Source of the DNA: Pseudomonas sp. B33.4
GTDB taxonomy: Bacteria > Pseudomonadota > Gammaproteobacteria > Pseudomonadales > Pseudomonadaceae
Reading direction: 5' to 3'
DNA: 64,000 nt
Assembly: GCF_034555375.1 (NCBI RefSeq)
Contig: NZ_CP140706.1
Coordinates: 3,463,001 to 3,527,000 of the forward strand
Part shown: one piece after another, positions 54,934-63,780 of the stretch
How positions within the stretch are numbered: position 1 is the first letter of the stretch
Layout of the letters: each line of letters begins with the position of its first letter
Made by a program: the position numbers and the translations under genes
Notes under the pieces: generated by a model
Databases searched by the model: none
What the model saw: the letters and a program-made list of their open reading frames with translations, nothing else
Told to the model about the DNA's origin: nothing

Positions 54934-57330
54934 ATGTACCTGATCAACGGAGAACTGCACGCGGACCTCGACCTCGACAGCGCACTGGCAGGGCTTCATC
55001 AGACCTTGCCGCAACACCTGAACACGCCGCTGGACAGCGCCACCGTGCTGACCGCAACCGCCCACTTTGCCCGACATCTGCGCAGTGCCGAGCTGCCGCT
55101 GGATGACGCACAACGCCAGGCGCTGATCGACTTCTGCCAGCCTCACGCGCTGCAAACCAAACTCAAACGAGAATTGGGCGATCAAGCCGAAACCCTGCGG
55201 CGTCTCGATTATCGGCAATCGCACTTTGAACGCTGGAGCCCGCTGGGTCTGGTGGTCCATGTCACACCGGCAAACGCGCCACTGCTGGCGTGCTGCGCGA
55301 TGATCGAAAGCCTCTTGGCCGGCAACATCAACTGGCTACGTCCCAGCCGCAGCGATCACGGTTTGACGGCCGGTGTGCTGCACGCGCTGGTGCAATGCGA
55401 CCCTAGCGGTCAGTTGCGCGATCACGTGGCCGTGCTGCCGCTGGCGACGGAGCAGATCGGCCGCTTGTGCAAAATGGCCAATGGCGTATCGGCGTGGGGT
55501 GGCGAAGCGGCACTGCAAGCGATCCGCCAACAGCTGCCACCCGGTTGTCGCTGGATCGACTGGGGACACCGCATCAGTTTTGCCTATCTGACGCCAGACG
55601 CAGCCTCGCCGCAGGCACTGGAAGCGATCGTCGATGAGGTTTGTCGACTGGATCAACAGGCCTGCTCCAGCCCGCAGTGGTTATTGGTCGACAGCGATGA
55701 CCCGATCGTTCTGGAGGACATCGGTTGCGCATTGGCCAAAGCGTTCGAGCGACGTGCCGGGCACTGGCCGGCGCTGGTCCCGACGGTTCAGGAAGCCAGC
55801 GAAATCAGCAGCCACAGCATGATGACGCGTTTGAGCAGGAGTTTTTCCGGGGTCACTGCGCAGGTCTGGAGTGCGCCGGGCTGGCGCGTTGTCTGGACCC
55901 ACAATGAGTTGCTCGCGCCCTCGCCGCTGTTTCGCACGCTGCTGCTCAAACCGCTGCCGCGCGAGCGCTTGCCGCAAGCCCTGCTGCCCTGGCGCAACGT
56001 GTTGCAGAGCTGTGCGCTGGTGTGCAGCGAAGCACAGATCGCCGCACTGTCGCGCACACTGATTGCGGCGGGCGTCAGCCGAATCACCCCGATCGAGGCG
56101 ATCCATGACGGCTACGACGGCGAACCCCACGACGGCGTTTACGCACTGCAACGCCTGAGCCGGCGTGTGTCGGTCAGCGTCGCGCCAACGCAGCTGCCCA
56201 GCCATATGAGCCTTGATCGGACACCTTGTGCGCTGCCCCCGAGCAACTTGCCGATCACCGATAAACAAGCGTTTATCACTCGGCCGACGACAGCGGCCGC
56301 GCAGTTGTTTTTCCGCTCCGGCGGCAGCAGTGGCACCCCGGCGTTGTCGGGATTCAGTTACCACGACTTTCAACGACAAATGCAGGCGACGGCCGACGGG
56401 CTATTCGCGGCGGGTCTCGATCCGGGCCGTGACAAGGTGATGAACCTGTTTTTCAGTGGCGGTCTGTACGGTGGCTTTTTCAGTTTTTCCAAAGTATTGG
56501 AACTGCTGGGCGCCACTCATCTGCCCATGGGCGCCCCGGCCGACGATGACTACAGCGACATTGCGCAGGTGATCATCGAACAGCGCGTGACCGTACTGAT
56601 AGGCATGCCCAGCACCGTGCATCGTTTGTTCTTGAATGAGCAACAGCGTCTGAGTCGTTATGGTGCGATTGAAAAAGTCTTTCTCGGCGGTGAGCACATC
56701 AGCGATCAGTGTCGCGAATTACTGCAACGCTGCGGCGTCTCCAGCATTCGCTCGGCGGTATACGGCAGTGTCGACGCGGGACCATTCGGGCATGCCTGCG
56801 CCGCGACCGGCGATGGTGTGTTTCATCTGATGGACGCTATTCAGCATCTGGAAATTGTAGCGCTGGAGCAGGACGTGCCTGTCGTTGCTGATGAAGTCGG
56901 CCGTTTACTGTTCACCTCCAAAGCGCGCGAGGGCCAGCAGGTACAGCGCTATGAAGTCGGTGACACCGGTCGGTGGCTGTCCGGCGAATGCGCGTGCGGG
57001 CTGAGTTCACCACGTTTCGAGTTGCTGCAACGGCACGGCAGACTGCTGCGTATCGGCACCGATTTCATCTGCCTGAACGAACTCGCCCGGCACCTGCAAG
57101 CGCCGTTTCAGTTACACCTCGATCACGCGCCTGATGGCCTGGAGCGCTTGCTGATTCGCAGCCCCGGCGAGCCTGCCGACATCCTCGAGCAACTGCAGAA
57201 CTACTCGACGCTGGCCGTTCTGCAGCGCACCGGGCTGCTCACGGTTGAAGCGCAAACCTGCGAGCCGGAGCAATTCCGCAGAAACAGACACAGCGGAAAA
57301 GTCCCGTCAGTCATCGACGCGCGCCGTTAA
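54934..57330 (+). CDS. LuxC-like acyl reductase fused to an adenylate-forming domain
   Basis: A 798-residue two-domain enzyme. Residues 1 to about 410 are a LuxC-type acyl-CoA/acyl-protein reductase with the catalytic Cys244 in CRLDQQACSSPQW, as in LuxC, and the block WSPLGLVVHVTPANAPLL. From about 430 to the end is an LuxE/PaaK-like adenylate-forming domain with the loop FRSGGSSGTPALSG at about 460-473, GMPSTVHRLFLNEQQ and VFLGGEHISDQC. The order means activation and reduction of a carboxylic acid can occur on one chain. The ATG has GGGGAG upstream; a longer frame exists but reads through the previous gene. I know of no common housekeeping protein with this fusion. Confidence 0.85.
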   Translation: MYLINGELHADLDLDSALAGLHQTLPQHLNTPLDSATVLTATAHFARHLRSAELPLDDAQRQALIDFCQPHALQTKLKRELGDQAETLRRLDYRQSHFERWSPLGLVVHVTPANAPLLACCAMIESLLAGNINWLRPSRSDHGLTAGVLHALVQCDPSGQLRDHVAVLPLATEQIGRLCKMANGVSAWGGEAALQAIRQQLPPGCRWIDWGHRISFAYLTPDAASPQALEAIVDEVCRLDQQACSSPQWLLVDSDDPIVLEDIGCALAKAFERRAGHWPALVPTVQEASEISSHSMMTRLSRSFSGVTAQVWSAPGWRVVWTHNELLAPSPLFRTLLLKPLPRERLPQALLPWRNVLQSCALVCSEAQIAALSRTLIAAGVSRITPIEAIHDGYDGEPHDGVYALQRLSRRVSVSVAPTQLPSHMSLDRTPCALPPSNLPITDKQAFITRPTTAAAQLFFRSGGSSGTPALSGFSYHDFQRQMQATADGLFAAGLDPGRDKVMNLFFSGGLYGGFFSFSKVLELLGATHLPMGAPADDDYSDIAQVIIEQRVTVLIGMPSTVHRLFLNEQQRLSRYGAIEKVFLGGEHISDQCRELLQRCGVSSIRSAVYGSVDAGPFGHACAATGDGVFHLMDAIQHLEIVALEQDVPVVADEVGRLLFTSKAREGQQVQRYEVGDTGRWLSGECACGLSSPRFELLQRHGRLLRIGTDFICLNELARHLQAPFQLHLDHAPDGLERLLIRSPGEPADILEQLQNYSTLAVLQRTGLLTVEAQTCEPEQFRRNRHSGKVPSVIDARR

Positions 57331-57373
57331 AAAAGCACTATCGCCCACGGCGGCCATTATCCAGGACAACATC

Positions 57374-58675
57374 ATGAACACGACACTTGAGTTAAACGCG
57401 CTGGTCACTTTTGCCCGCGAACATTCAAAGTATTACGCCAGACATTTGCATCACATTACCGCGCAAGTCAGCACGCTGGATCAACTTCCGGTCATTGATC
57501 CGCAGCACTACTGGGCAAGTAGCCAGAACTTCGATCAATGGCCCGTACTGACGTCAACGGTTGAGCGCGCACTGGTGTTCAAGACCGGAGGAACCTCCAG
57601 CGCCGGTAAACTTTCGGCATTTACCCGCGAAGAATGGCAGACACTTGTACAAGACTTCGGCAGCCATCTCGGCCAACAACTGAATCCGGGAGACCGGGTG
57701 GCAAATCTGTTTTTTGTTGGCGATCTGTATGCCAGTTTCATTTTCATCCACGACGCACTGGCGCAGGAAACGGCGGGTGTCACCGAGTACCCGTTTACCG
57801 GTGATGTCGACCCTTTTGTGCTGGCTGACTCCATCCATCAGCACCGGATCAACGTGCTGGCCGGTGTGCCCGCGCAATTGCTGGCGTTCGCCGGCGTGCT
57901 GGAGCGTCAGGCGCAAACGCTGGTTGAAGTCGAAACTGTGCTGTATGGCGGCGAAAGCCTGTTCGCCGGGCAATTGCAGTTATTGCAGCGAGTGTTTCCC
58001 AACGCGCGGATCGCCTCCATCGGCTACGCCAGTGTCGACGCGGGCTTCATCGGTGCCACAAGCCGCGATTGCGCCTTGGGTGAACACCGGATGCAGGCCA
58101 GCCACAGTCTGTTGGAAATCGTCGACGAACATACCGGAGAAGTGATCGAAGAATGCGACCGCAGCGGGCGACTGCTGATCACCAACCTCACCCGCCGGCT
58201 TATGCCATTGATCCGTTACCCCGTGGGTGACCTCGCCTGCTGGCGAGAGCCAGCCACGGCGGCCATGCGCAAGTTTGCCCTGCTGGGTCGCAGCGCCAGC
58301 AGTCAGCGCGTGCGGGTGAGCAGCCTGACCCTGCTGGTCGAGGACATCGCCCGTATCGTCCAGCGCACCACCGCCAGCGACGACTGGCAACTGGTCATCA
58401 GCCAATCGGCAAACGTCGATGTCTTGCGTCTGAAGTGGGTGCCCGACGGCATCAAGACCGAAAGTGCTGACGCCGGCACATCGCTGCACCGTGAGTTGAT
58501 CGAGCATTACCCGCTGATGACGCAACTGTGCGTTGAGGGCCAACTTGAATTGCAGGTAATCCATTGCACAACCGATGAACTCGCTCGACATCCGCGCTCC
58601 GGCAAGCGACAACGAATCGTCGACCTGCGCATCTACGACACCCAACGCCCGGAGCAACGCCCATGGACAACATGA
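57374..58675 (+). CDS. PaaK-like adenylate-forming enzyme
   Basis: A 433-residue third adenylating enzyme. The ATP loop is VFKTGGTSSAGKLSAFTREE near residues 64-83, then RVANLFFVGDLYASFIFIHD, VLYGGESLFAGQ and IGYASVDAGFIGAT, with LITNLTRRLMPLIRYPVGDL. The wording and the VDAG motif match the C-terminal half of the previous fusion, so the two probably arose by duplication. It would activate an aryl or alkyl acid to an acyl-AMP. The start at 57374 follows CAGGACA; the end overlaps the GNAT gene by 13 bases. Confidence 0.82.
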   Translation: MNTTLELNALVTFAREHSKYYARHLHHITAQVSTLDQLPVIDPQHYWASSQNFDQWPVLTSTVERALVFKTGGTSSAGKLSAFTREEWQTLVQDFGSHLGQQLNPGDRVANLFFVGDLYASFIFIHDALAQETAGVTEYPFTGDVDPFVLADSIHQHRINVLAGVPAQLLAFAGVLERQAQTLVEVETVLYGGESLFAGQLQLLQRVFPNARIASIGYASVDAGFIGATSRDCALGEHRMQASHSLLEIVDEHTGEVIEECDRSGRLLITNLTRRLMPLIRYPVGDLACWREPATAAMRKFALLGRSASSQRVRVSSLTLLVEDIARIVQRTTASDDWQLVISQSANVDVLRLKWVPDGIKTESADAGTSLHRELIEHYPLMTQLCVEGQLELQVIHCTTDELARHPRSGKRQRIVDLRIYDTQRPEQRPWTT

Positions 58676-59601
58676 CGCTGCGCAGCTATCGACGCACCGA
58701 CGCCGGAGCTGTCAGCCGTCTGTTCCGGAAAATCTATGGTGATCATTACGTGCAGCCACACGTGTATTTGCCGTTGATGATCAACCAGAACCATGGCGAT
58801 GGGAGCTGGCATTCACTGGTGGCGGAGTCCGGCAAAAAAATGCTCGGTCACGCCACGCTATGCAGAAACCCCGGATCGCCTACCGCGGAACTGGCATTGA
58901 GTGTGGTCCATCCGTCGACCCGCGGGCAGAACATCGCCACGCAGTTGGGCACTCGGCTATTGATCCATGCGCAAGCGCTCGGCTGCCAAGGCGTGACCAT
59001 TAAACAAGTGACGCAACACCCCTACACACAACGCATGGCTGACCGGCTCGGCTTCTGCAGCAGCGGATTGTTACTCGACTACGTTCCCTCGCCGTTTGGC
59101 GAACTGCTGCCGGAGTCCATCGTCATTGGCTACACGCCGATTGATGGCTACCGCCGCCCGCTCCCGGCACTGCCATGGCCGCAAAGCTGTGGCGATTTCA
59201 TGGAGCATCTGTGCGGGGTATACGGGACACAGGACAAGGAGACTCCCTGGGTGGGACCGCCGATCCATGTCGAGCCCTGTACCGGGCGCTATGACGTGAT
59301 GCTGAAAAAACTCGACAGCAGCCTGCTCAAGCAGCTTCGACAATTGCCAGCACACTGGATGATTTCAATAAGGCTAAGACTTGCAGCGGGGTTTGCCAGC
59401 GCCGTGGAAGACCTGTCGGCAATGGGGTTCATCTTCACCGGGATTGCCCCGAATGATCGCTGCGCGGGTTGGCTGGCGTTGTTTCATCGGGGCTATCGCC
59501 CGCGTTCGCTGGAGTTACATTGCCCGCACATGCAGCGTTTGCATGATCAGGCACAATCGCAAATCGCAGCGCCCGCCAAAGAGGCGTCGCCGCCATCTTG
59601 A
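58663..59601 (+). CDS. GNAT acyltransferase of the lux-like operon
   Basis: A 312-residue protein with an N-terminal GNAT domain: SYRRTDAGAVSRLFRKIYGD, ELALSVVHPSTRGQNIATQL (acyl-CoA loop) and YTQRMADRLGFCSSGLLLDY. The last 110 residues form a second, degenerate GNAT-like part (LSAMGFIFTGIAPNDRCAGW). It overlaps the preceding adenylating gene by 13 bases, so the two are translated together. It may transfer an acyl group activated by the upstream enzymes to an amine; donor and acceptor are unknown. It is the last gene of the unit. Confidence 0.8.
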   Translation: MDNMTLRSYRRTDAGAVSRLFRKIYGDHYVQPHVYLPLMINQNHGDGSWHSLVAESGKKMLGHATLCRNPGSPTAELALSVVHPSTRGQNIATQLGTRLLIHAQALGCQGVTIKQVTQHPYTQRMADRLGFCSSGLLLDYVPSPFGELLPESIVIGYTPIDGYRRPLPALPWPQSCGDFMEHLCGVYGTQDKETPWVGPPIHVEPCTGRYDVMLKKLDSSLLKQLRQLPAHWMISIRLRLAAGFASAVEDLSAMGFIFTGIAPNDRCAGWLALFHRGYRPRSLELHCPHMQRLHDQAQSQIAAPAKEASPPS

Positions 59602-59661
59602 GCAATGGCTGAGCCGTCAACCTTCGCCCGTTCAAGCCTGAACGGGCGACAACCAACGAGC

Positions 59662-60189
59662 TTATGCCTTGGACTTGATGCCTTGGTCCACCGGCTTCGC
59701 CACGTTGCCATCACCATAGGTCTTCAGATTCTGCAGGACGTAAATCGCCTTCTTGAACTCGGGAATCAGATTTTTTCCGTAGGCGTTGCCATTGAGTCCG
59801 TTGGACTGAATAGCGTCGAGCTGGGTAGCGAAGTATTCCAATGCGTTGAATTTGGCATCGATGTCCTTGGTCACGCCAAAACGGTCGAACTTGTCGCCGG
59901 CGTTCTTCAACGTAAAGGAAGTGATCTCGGAAATCAGCCCGCGGCTACGCAGCATCTCGCTCAGATTGCCCAATTGTTTGACTGAAACGTTCGCTGGATC
60001 GAAACCCTTGATCGCCTTGCGCAAACCCTGCTTGTCCATTTCGGCGGTATTCAGCGCGTTGGGATCATTACCGACCAGGGTCAGCATCTGCTGCACCTTG
60101 ACGCTCTGGGACACTTGTTTCTTTGCGCCGGTGTCGCGCACCAGTAGTCCTGCCTTGGCCTGCCAGCCGCCGACAATACCGATCGTCAT
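59662..60189 (-). CDS. Conserved protein, function unknown
   Basis: A 175-residue protein with no signal peptide or membrane segment. Its second half is strongly helical, with LGNLSEMLRSRGLISEITSF and FNALEYFATQLDAIQSNGLN followed by FKKAIYVLQNLKTYG. The start region MTIGIVGGWQAKAGLLVRD is short and strand-like. AGGGAG precedes the ATG. It converges with the lux-like operon, separated by 60 bases. I do not recognise the family. Confidence 0.6.
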   Translation of the reverse strand: MTIGIVGGWQAKAGLLVRDTGAKKQVSQSVKVQQMLTLVGNDPNALNTAEMDKQGLRKAIKGFDPANVSVKQLGNLSEMLRSRGLISEITSFTLKNAGDKFDRFGVTKDIDAKFNALEYFATQLDAIQSNGLNGNAYGKNLIPEFKKAIYVLQNLKTYGDGNVAKPVDQGIKSKA

Positions 60190-60568
60190 GAAAAGACTCC
60201 CTGTGAAATGACCTGAAATATCCGTGTGAACGGCATTAATGGCCGCGAGTATCGACGGGCGAACTGATGGCACCAACCTCTTTCTGCACTTTTTTACAAA
60301 TCTTGTACATTCTCGATACAAAAGCTCAACGCCCCGCAAACCCTGATCCAGAGCTGTCATCACAATGAAATGAAAATGGCTTTTTCTGCCAGTCTCAGGC
60401 GATGACCAGCACTTGTGTATCGAACCCGATACCGACCAGTCATCGGCACTCAGCCTTTTTAGGACGCAAGTACCTAAAGCTTCGCGGCGTAACGACGATA
60501 CGTTGTGGATACCCGCACTGTTTTACCCCTGCCCCCTAATAAGAAACGCTGCTCAAGGACCGGTCTCC
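60190..60568. promoter_or_regulatory. Divergent intergenic region before the second chemoreceptor
   Basis: About 380 bases with no gene I would support. The part near 60290-60320 is AT-rich and may hold the promoter of the leftward gene at 60189. The upstream part of an open frame from 60413 is probably leader, not coding. Confidence 0.35.
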
Positions 60569-62560
60569 ATGCCCGCATTCCGTACTATTTCGGCTCGCTA
60601 CACGCTGTTTCTGGTTCTGTTCATCCTGCTGTTGTCGGTGTTGACCGTGGTCGGCATCAGCCAATTGGTCGCCCCCAAACTGCGTCAAACCGAAGAACAA
60701 GTCGTCCTCAACCGCATCGCCGAAGTGGCCGAGCAGATCCAGGGCGAGCTGAACAAAGTGCAGGCGCAACAGCGCAGCATCACCCAGACCATCCCGCTGC
60801 TCGATAGCGCCGCCATCGACACGGTGCTGCCAGGCCTGGTCGATCAGTACGGCGAGTTGAAGGTCTTCGGTGGTGGGATCTGGCCGCTGCCGGGGCAGCG
60901 TGAGGCCGGGCGCAACAAATTCAGCACGTTCTGGCACCGCGATGCCTCAGGCAAACTGGCGGTGAACACGTTCTGGAACAGCGACGCAGCCCCCAACTAT
61001 TACGATCAGAGCTGGTACAAGGGCGGCATGGCCACGCCACGCGGCCAATGTGCCTGGGCGGCGGCATACAAAGATGACGCGAGTGCCGAGCCGCGCACCA
61101 ACTGCGCCATGGCCATCCAGAAAAATGGCAGTGCCTGGGGCGTGTCGACCATCGACGTCACCCTCGGCTTTTTCAACGATCTGGTCGCGCGCAAGGAAAA
61201 AGACCTCAACGCCGAAATGCTCATCGTTGAAGCCGACGGCAAGATCATCAGTAATAGTTCGCGCATCAGTGGCCCGATCGTGCTGAAGAACATCAGCGAA
61301 CTGGCCGGCACCTCAACCTTTGCCAGCCAGGTCAAAGCCGGCCTGCAAAACCGCGATCAGGCGCAACGCGTCGAGTTCGGTAACAACGGTGAGGCCAGCA
61401 CCTTCTTCATGCGGCCGATTGAAGGCACGCCGTGGTTCCTCGCCACCGCCCTGCCGACGAAAATGCTCACGGCGCAACGTGATGACGTTCTCAGCACCTT
61501 GAGCCTATTGCAGATTCCACTGGTGATCCTGCTGGTGCTGTTGCAGGTCTATGCGATTCGCCAGTTGGTGCAGCGCATGAAAGCGTTGAAAGCCAACATC
61601 GACCTGCTGTCCAGCGGCGATGCCGACCTGACCCGGCGCATCACCATTCGCGCCGAAGACGAACTCGGCGCCATTGGCCATTCGGTGAACACCTTCATCG
61701 CCTATCTGCAAAACATGATCGGCGAAGTCACCCAGGCCACCGGCGCCATGGCATCGAGCCTCGACAACCTGCAACGCACCTCGGCACACACCAGCCAGAT
61801 CCTGCTGCGTCACGCCTCGGAAACCGACCAGACCGTTACCGCCATCACCGAAATGAGTTCGACGGCAGAAAGCGTGGCGCAGAACGCCGCTGAAACCGCC
61901 GCTTTCACCCAGCGCGCCAATGAAAACGCCGACCGTTCGCGCGTGGTAGTGGGCGAAGCGACCAACAGTGTCGTGGCGCTGATCGATGAAGTCGCCAGCG
62001 CTACACATAAAGTCGAAAACATGCAGCAGGACGCCCAGCGCATCACCGAGATTCTCGGGGTGATCGGCGCGATTGCCGGGCAGACCAACCTGCTGGCGCT
62101 CAACGCCGCCATCGAAGCAGCACGCGCCGGTGAACAGGGACGGGGCTTTGCCGTGGTTGCCGATGAAGTCCGCGCCCTCGCCGCCCGCACGCAGGCCAGC
62201 ACTTCGGAGATCAACGAAATGTTGACGCGTCTGACGCAGGGTGTGAGCTCATCGGTCAGCGCCATGGAAAACACCCAGGCCAGTTGCCAGTCTGCCGCCG
62301 ACGCCACCGCCCGGGTCAACTCGGGCCTGGATGAAATGGCCGGTTCCGTCAGCCACATCAACAGCCTCAGCACCCAGATCGCCACCGCTGCCGAACAGCA
62401 AAGCGCGGTGACCGAAGAGATCAACCGCAGCATGGTGCAGATCCGCCACATGGTCGATGAACTGGTGCAAAGCGGCAAAGCCAGCGAGCTCAACACCCAC
62501 CAGTTGCTCGAGGCCAACAGCCGGGTGAGCGCGATCATGGGACGTTTCAAAGTCCGCTGA
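60569..62560 (+). CDS. Methyl-accepting chemotaxis protein with double Cache domain
   Basis: A 663-residue chemoreceptor. The first membrane segment is near residues 13-33; a large periplasmic region of about 270 residues is a dCache_1-type sensor ([30 protein letters not shown] and [20 protein letters not shown]). A second segment is [18 protein letters not shown] near 313-330, followed by HAMP and the signalling domain with [20 protein letters not shown]. Ligand unknown; dCache_1 receptors often bind amino acids or polyamines. AAGGA precedes the ATG at 60569. Confidence 0.92.
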   Translation: MPAFRTISARYTLFLVLFILLLSVLTVVGISQLVAPKLRQTEEQVVLNRIAEVAEQIQGELNKVQAQQRSITQTIPLLDSAAIDTVLPGLVDQYGELKVFGGGIWPLPGQREAGRNKFSTFWHRDASGKLAVNTFWNSDAAPNYYDQSWYKGGMATPRGQCAWAAAYKDDASAEPRTNCAMAIQKNGSAWGVSTIDVTLGFFNDLVARKEKDLNAEMLIVEADGKIISNSSRISGPIVLKNISELAGTSTFASQVKAGLQNRDQAQRVEFGNNGEASTFFMRPIEGTPWFLATALPTKMLTAQRDDVLSTLSLLQIPLVILLVLLQVYAIRQLVQRMKALKANIDLLSSGDADLTRRITIRAEDELGAIGHSVNTFIAYLQNMIGEVTQATGAMASSLDNLQRTSAHTSQILLRHASETDQTVTAITEMSSTAESVAQNAAETAAFTQRANENADRSRVVVGEATNSVVALIDEVASATHKVENMQQDAQRITEILGVIGAIAGQTNLLALNAAIEAARAGEQGRGFAVVADEVRALAARTQASTSEINEMLTRLTQGVSSSVSAMENTQASCQSAADATARVNSGLDEMAGSVSHINSLSTQIATAAEQQSAVTEEINRSMVQIRHMVDELVQSGKASELNTHQLLEANSRVSAIMGRFKVR

Positions 62561-62591
62561 TTCATGCAGGGGTTTCTGCCAGTCAGATAAC

Positions 62592-62625
62592 CCCTGTGGG
62601 AGCGAGCCTGCTCGCTCCCACAGGG
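62592..62625. repeat. REP-like perfect hairpin
   Basis: CCCTGTGGGAGCGAG and CTCGCTCCCACAGGG form a perfect 15-pair stem around CCTG. It follows the chemoreceptor stop by about 30 bases and may end its transcript, although no T run follows. Confidence 0.8.
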
Positions 62626-62652
62626 TTCGATGGCGTTCACACCATTGCCACC

Positions 62653-62666
62653 TGACAGATTTGTCA
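62653..62666 (+). promoter_or_regulatory. Candidate CopR/CusR-type operator
   Basis: TGACA-GATT-TGTCA is the palindrome TGACA-N4-TGTCA, the core of copper-responsive response-regulator boxes (CusR/PcoR/CopR type). It lies about 150 bases upstream of the DUF411 gene, a family linked with copper handling. Confidence 0.55.
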
Positions 62667-62812
62667 TCTCGCGCTCAGCAACCTGTCAGCCGTGATCTAC
62701 GATCATCCTGCCAATCCGTTTTGCAACAACTGGAAACATTGCGTTGATGACCGGCGGAAAAAACCGGTCAAAATGCGTGCTTTCCGATCGTCACCCGAGC
62801 CGAGAATCCGCT

Positions 62813-63259
62813 ATGCGAACCCACCTGCGTCTGGCCGCCCTGAGCGCCCTGTTCATTTCCTCCCTGGCCCAGGCCGCTGATCTGATCCCGATCGAAGTGC
62901 ACCGCGATGCCAATTGCGGTTGCTGTAAAAAATGGATCAGCCACCTCGAAGCCAACGGCTTCAAAGTCGACGATCACGTCGAAAGCGACATGAGCAGCTT
63001 CAAGCAACAACATGGCGTGCCGCCGCGTCTGGCGTCGTGTCACACCGCAATCATCAATGGCAAGTTCGTCGAAGGCCATGTGCCGGCAGAGCAAGTGCTG
63101 GCCCTGAGCAAGCGTGATGATCTGCTCGGTGTGGCCGCACCGGGCATGCCGATGGGTTCGCCGGGCATGGAAATGGACGGAATGAGCGATGCCTATCAAG
63201 TGATCGGCCTGAAAAAGGACGGTGCTGATGTGGTGGTGGCGGACTACCCGGCCCATTGA
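62813..63259 (+). CDS. DUF411 metal-binding periplasmic protein
   Basis: A 148-residue exported protein with a signal peptide ending LAQA-AD. The DUF411 mark is CGCCKKW with Cys35, Cys37 and Cys38, then LASCHTAIINGKFVEGHVPA and a Met-rich PGMPMGSPGMEMDGM, all able to bind copper or silver. Family members sit in copper-resistance loci. The start at 62813 begins the signal peptide. A copper-box-like palindrome lies upstream, and the next gene overlaps its stop. Confidence 0.87.
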   Translation: MRTHLRLAALSALFISSLAQAADLIPIEVHRDANCGCCKKWISHLEANGFKVDDHVESDMSSFKQQHGVPPRLASCHTAIINGKFVEGHVPAEQVLALSKRDDLLGVAAPGMPMGSPGMEMDGMSDAYQVIGLKKDGADVVVADYPAH

Positions 63260-63693
63260 TCGGCGCGGCTTACTTCGGGCTGTTCTTTGCCGCGTTCGGT
63301 GCAGCGACATTGTTGCCACTGCAGTCCGAGGCATTGTTGGTCGGTTTGATTGTCAGCGAACGCTACTGGGTGTGGGGCCTGCTCGCCGTGGCGACGCTGG
63401 GCAACGTACTTGGCTCACTGATCAACTGGTGGCTGGGTTGCCGGCTGGAACGATTTCAGGATCGACGCTGGTTTCCGGTCAGCGCCAGACACATGGCCAC
63501 CGCACGCAACCATTACGAGCGCTATGGCCACTGGTCGTTGCTGCTCAGTTGGGTGCCGATCATCGGCGATCCCCTGACGCTGATTGCCGGGGTCATGCGC
63601 GAGCCGCTCGGGCGCTTTCTATTGATCGTCTCCCTGGCCAAAGGTGCACGTTATGGCGTGCTGGCCATGCTCACGCTGGGCTGGCTCGGTTGA
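63256..63693 (+). CDS. YqaA-type (DedA-related) inner-membrane protein
   Basis: A 145-residue membrane protein with three to four hydrophobic segments and the SNARE-associated/DedA-like words ATLLPLQSEALLVGLI, ATLGNVLGSLINWWLG and WVPIIGDPLTLIAGVMREPL. Start by TTG overlapping the stop of the DUF411 gene (TTGA); no better start is seen, and translational coupling is likely. The function is unknown; a copper link is only suggested by position. Confidence 0.8.
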   Translation: MIGAAYFGLFFAAFGAATLLPLQSEALLVGLIVSERYWVWGLLAVATLGNVLGSLINWWLGCRLERFQDRRWFPVSARHMATARNHYERYGHWSLLLSWVPIIGDPLTLIAGVMREPLGRFLLIVSLAKGARYGVLAMLTLGWLG

Positions 63694-63780
63694 ACGATCA
63701 GGCGCGGGGATTGCCTGTGTTTAACGTCGCCATAATCCAGCCGTTCCAGCATCGGCCGATTTCAAACGGAGTTTGACCTT

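Noticed and set aside
53802..57330. A bioluminescence (luxCDABE) operon
   Set aside because: LuxC and LuxE domains are present but no luciferase subunits, luxD or flavin reductase, and the gene order and fusion differ.
60413..60568. Extended N-terminus of the second chemoreceptor
   Set aside because: The first membrane segment begins right after the ATG at 60569, which has AAGGA; the upstream residues do not fit a chemoreceptor start.
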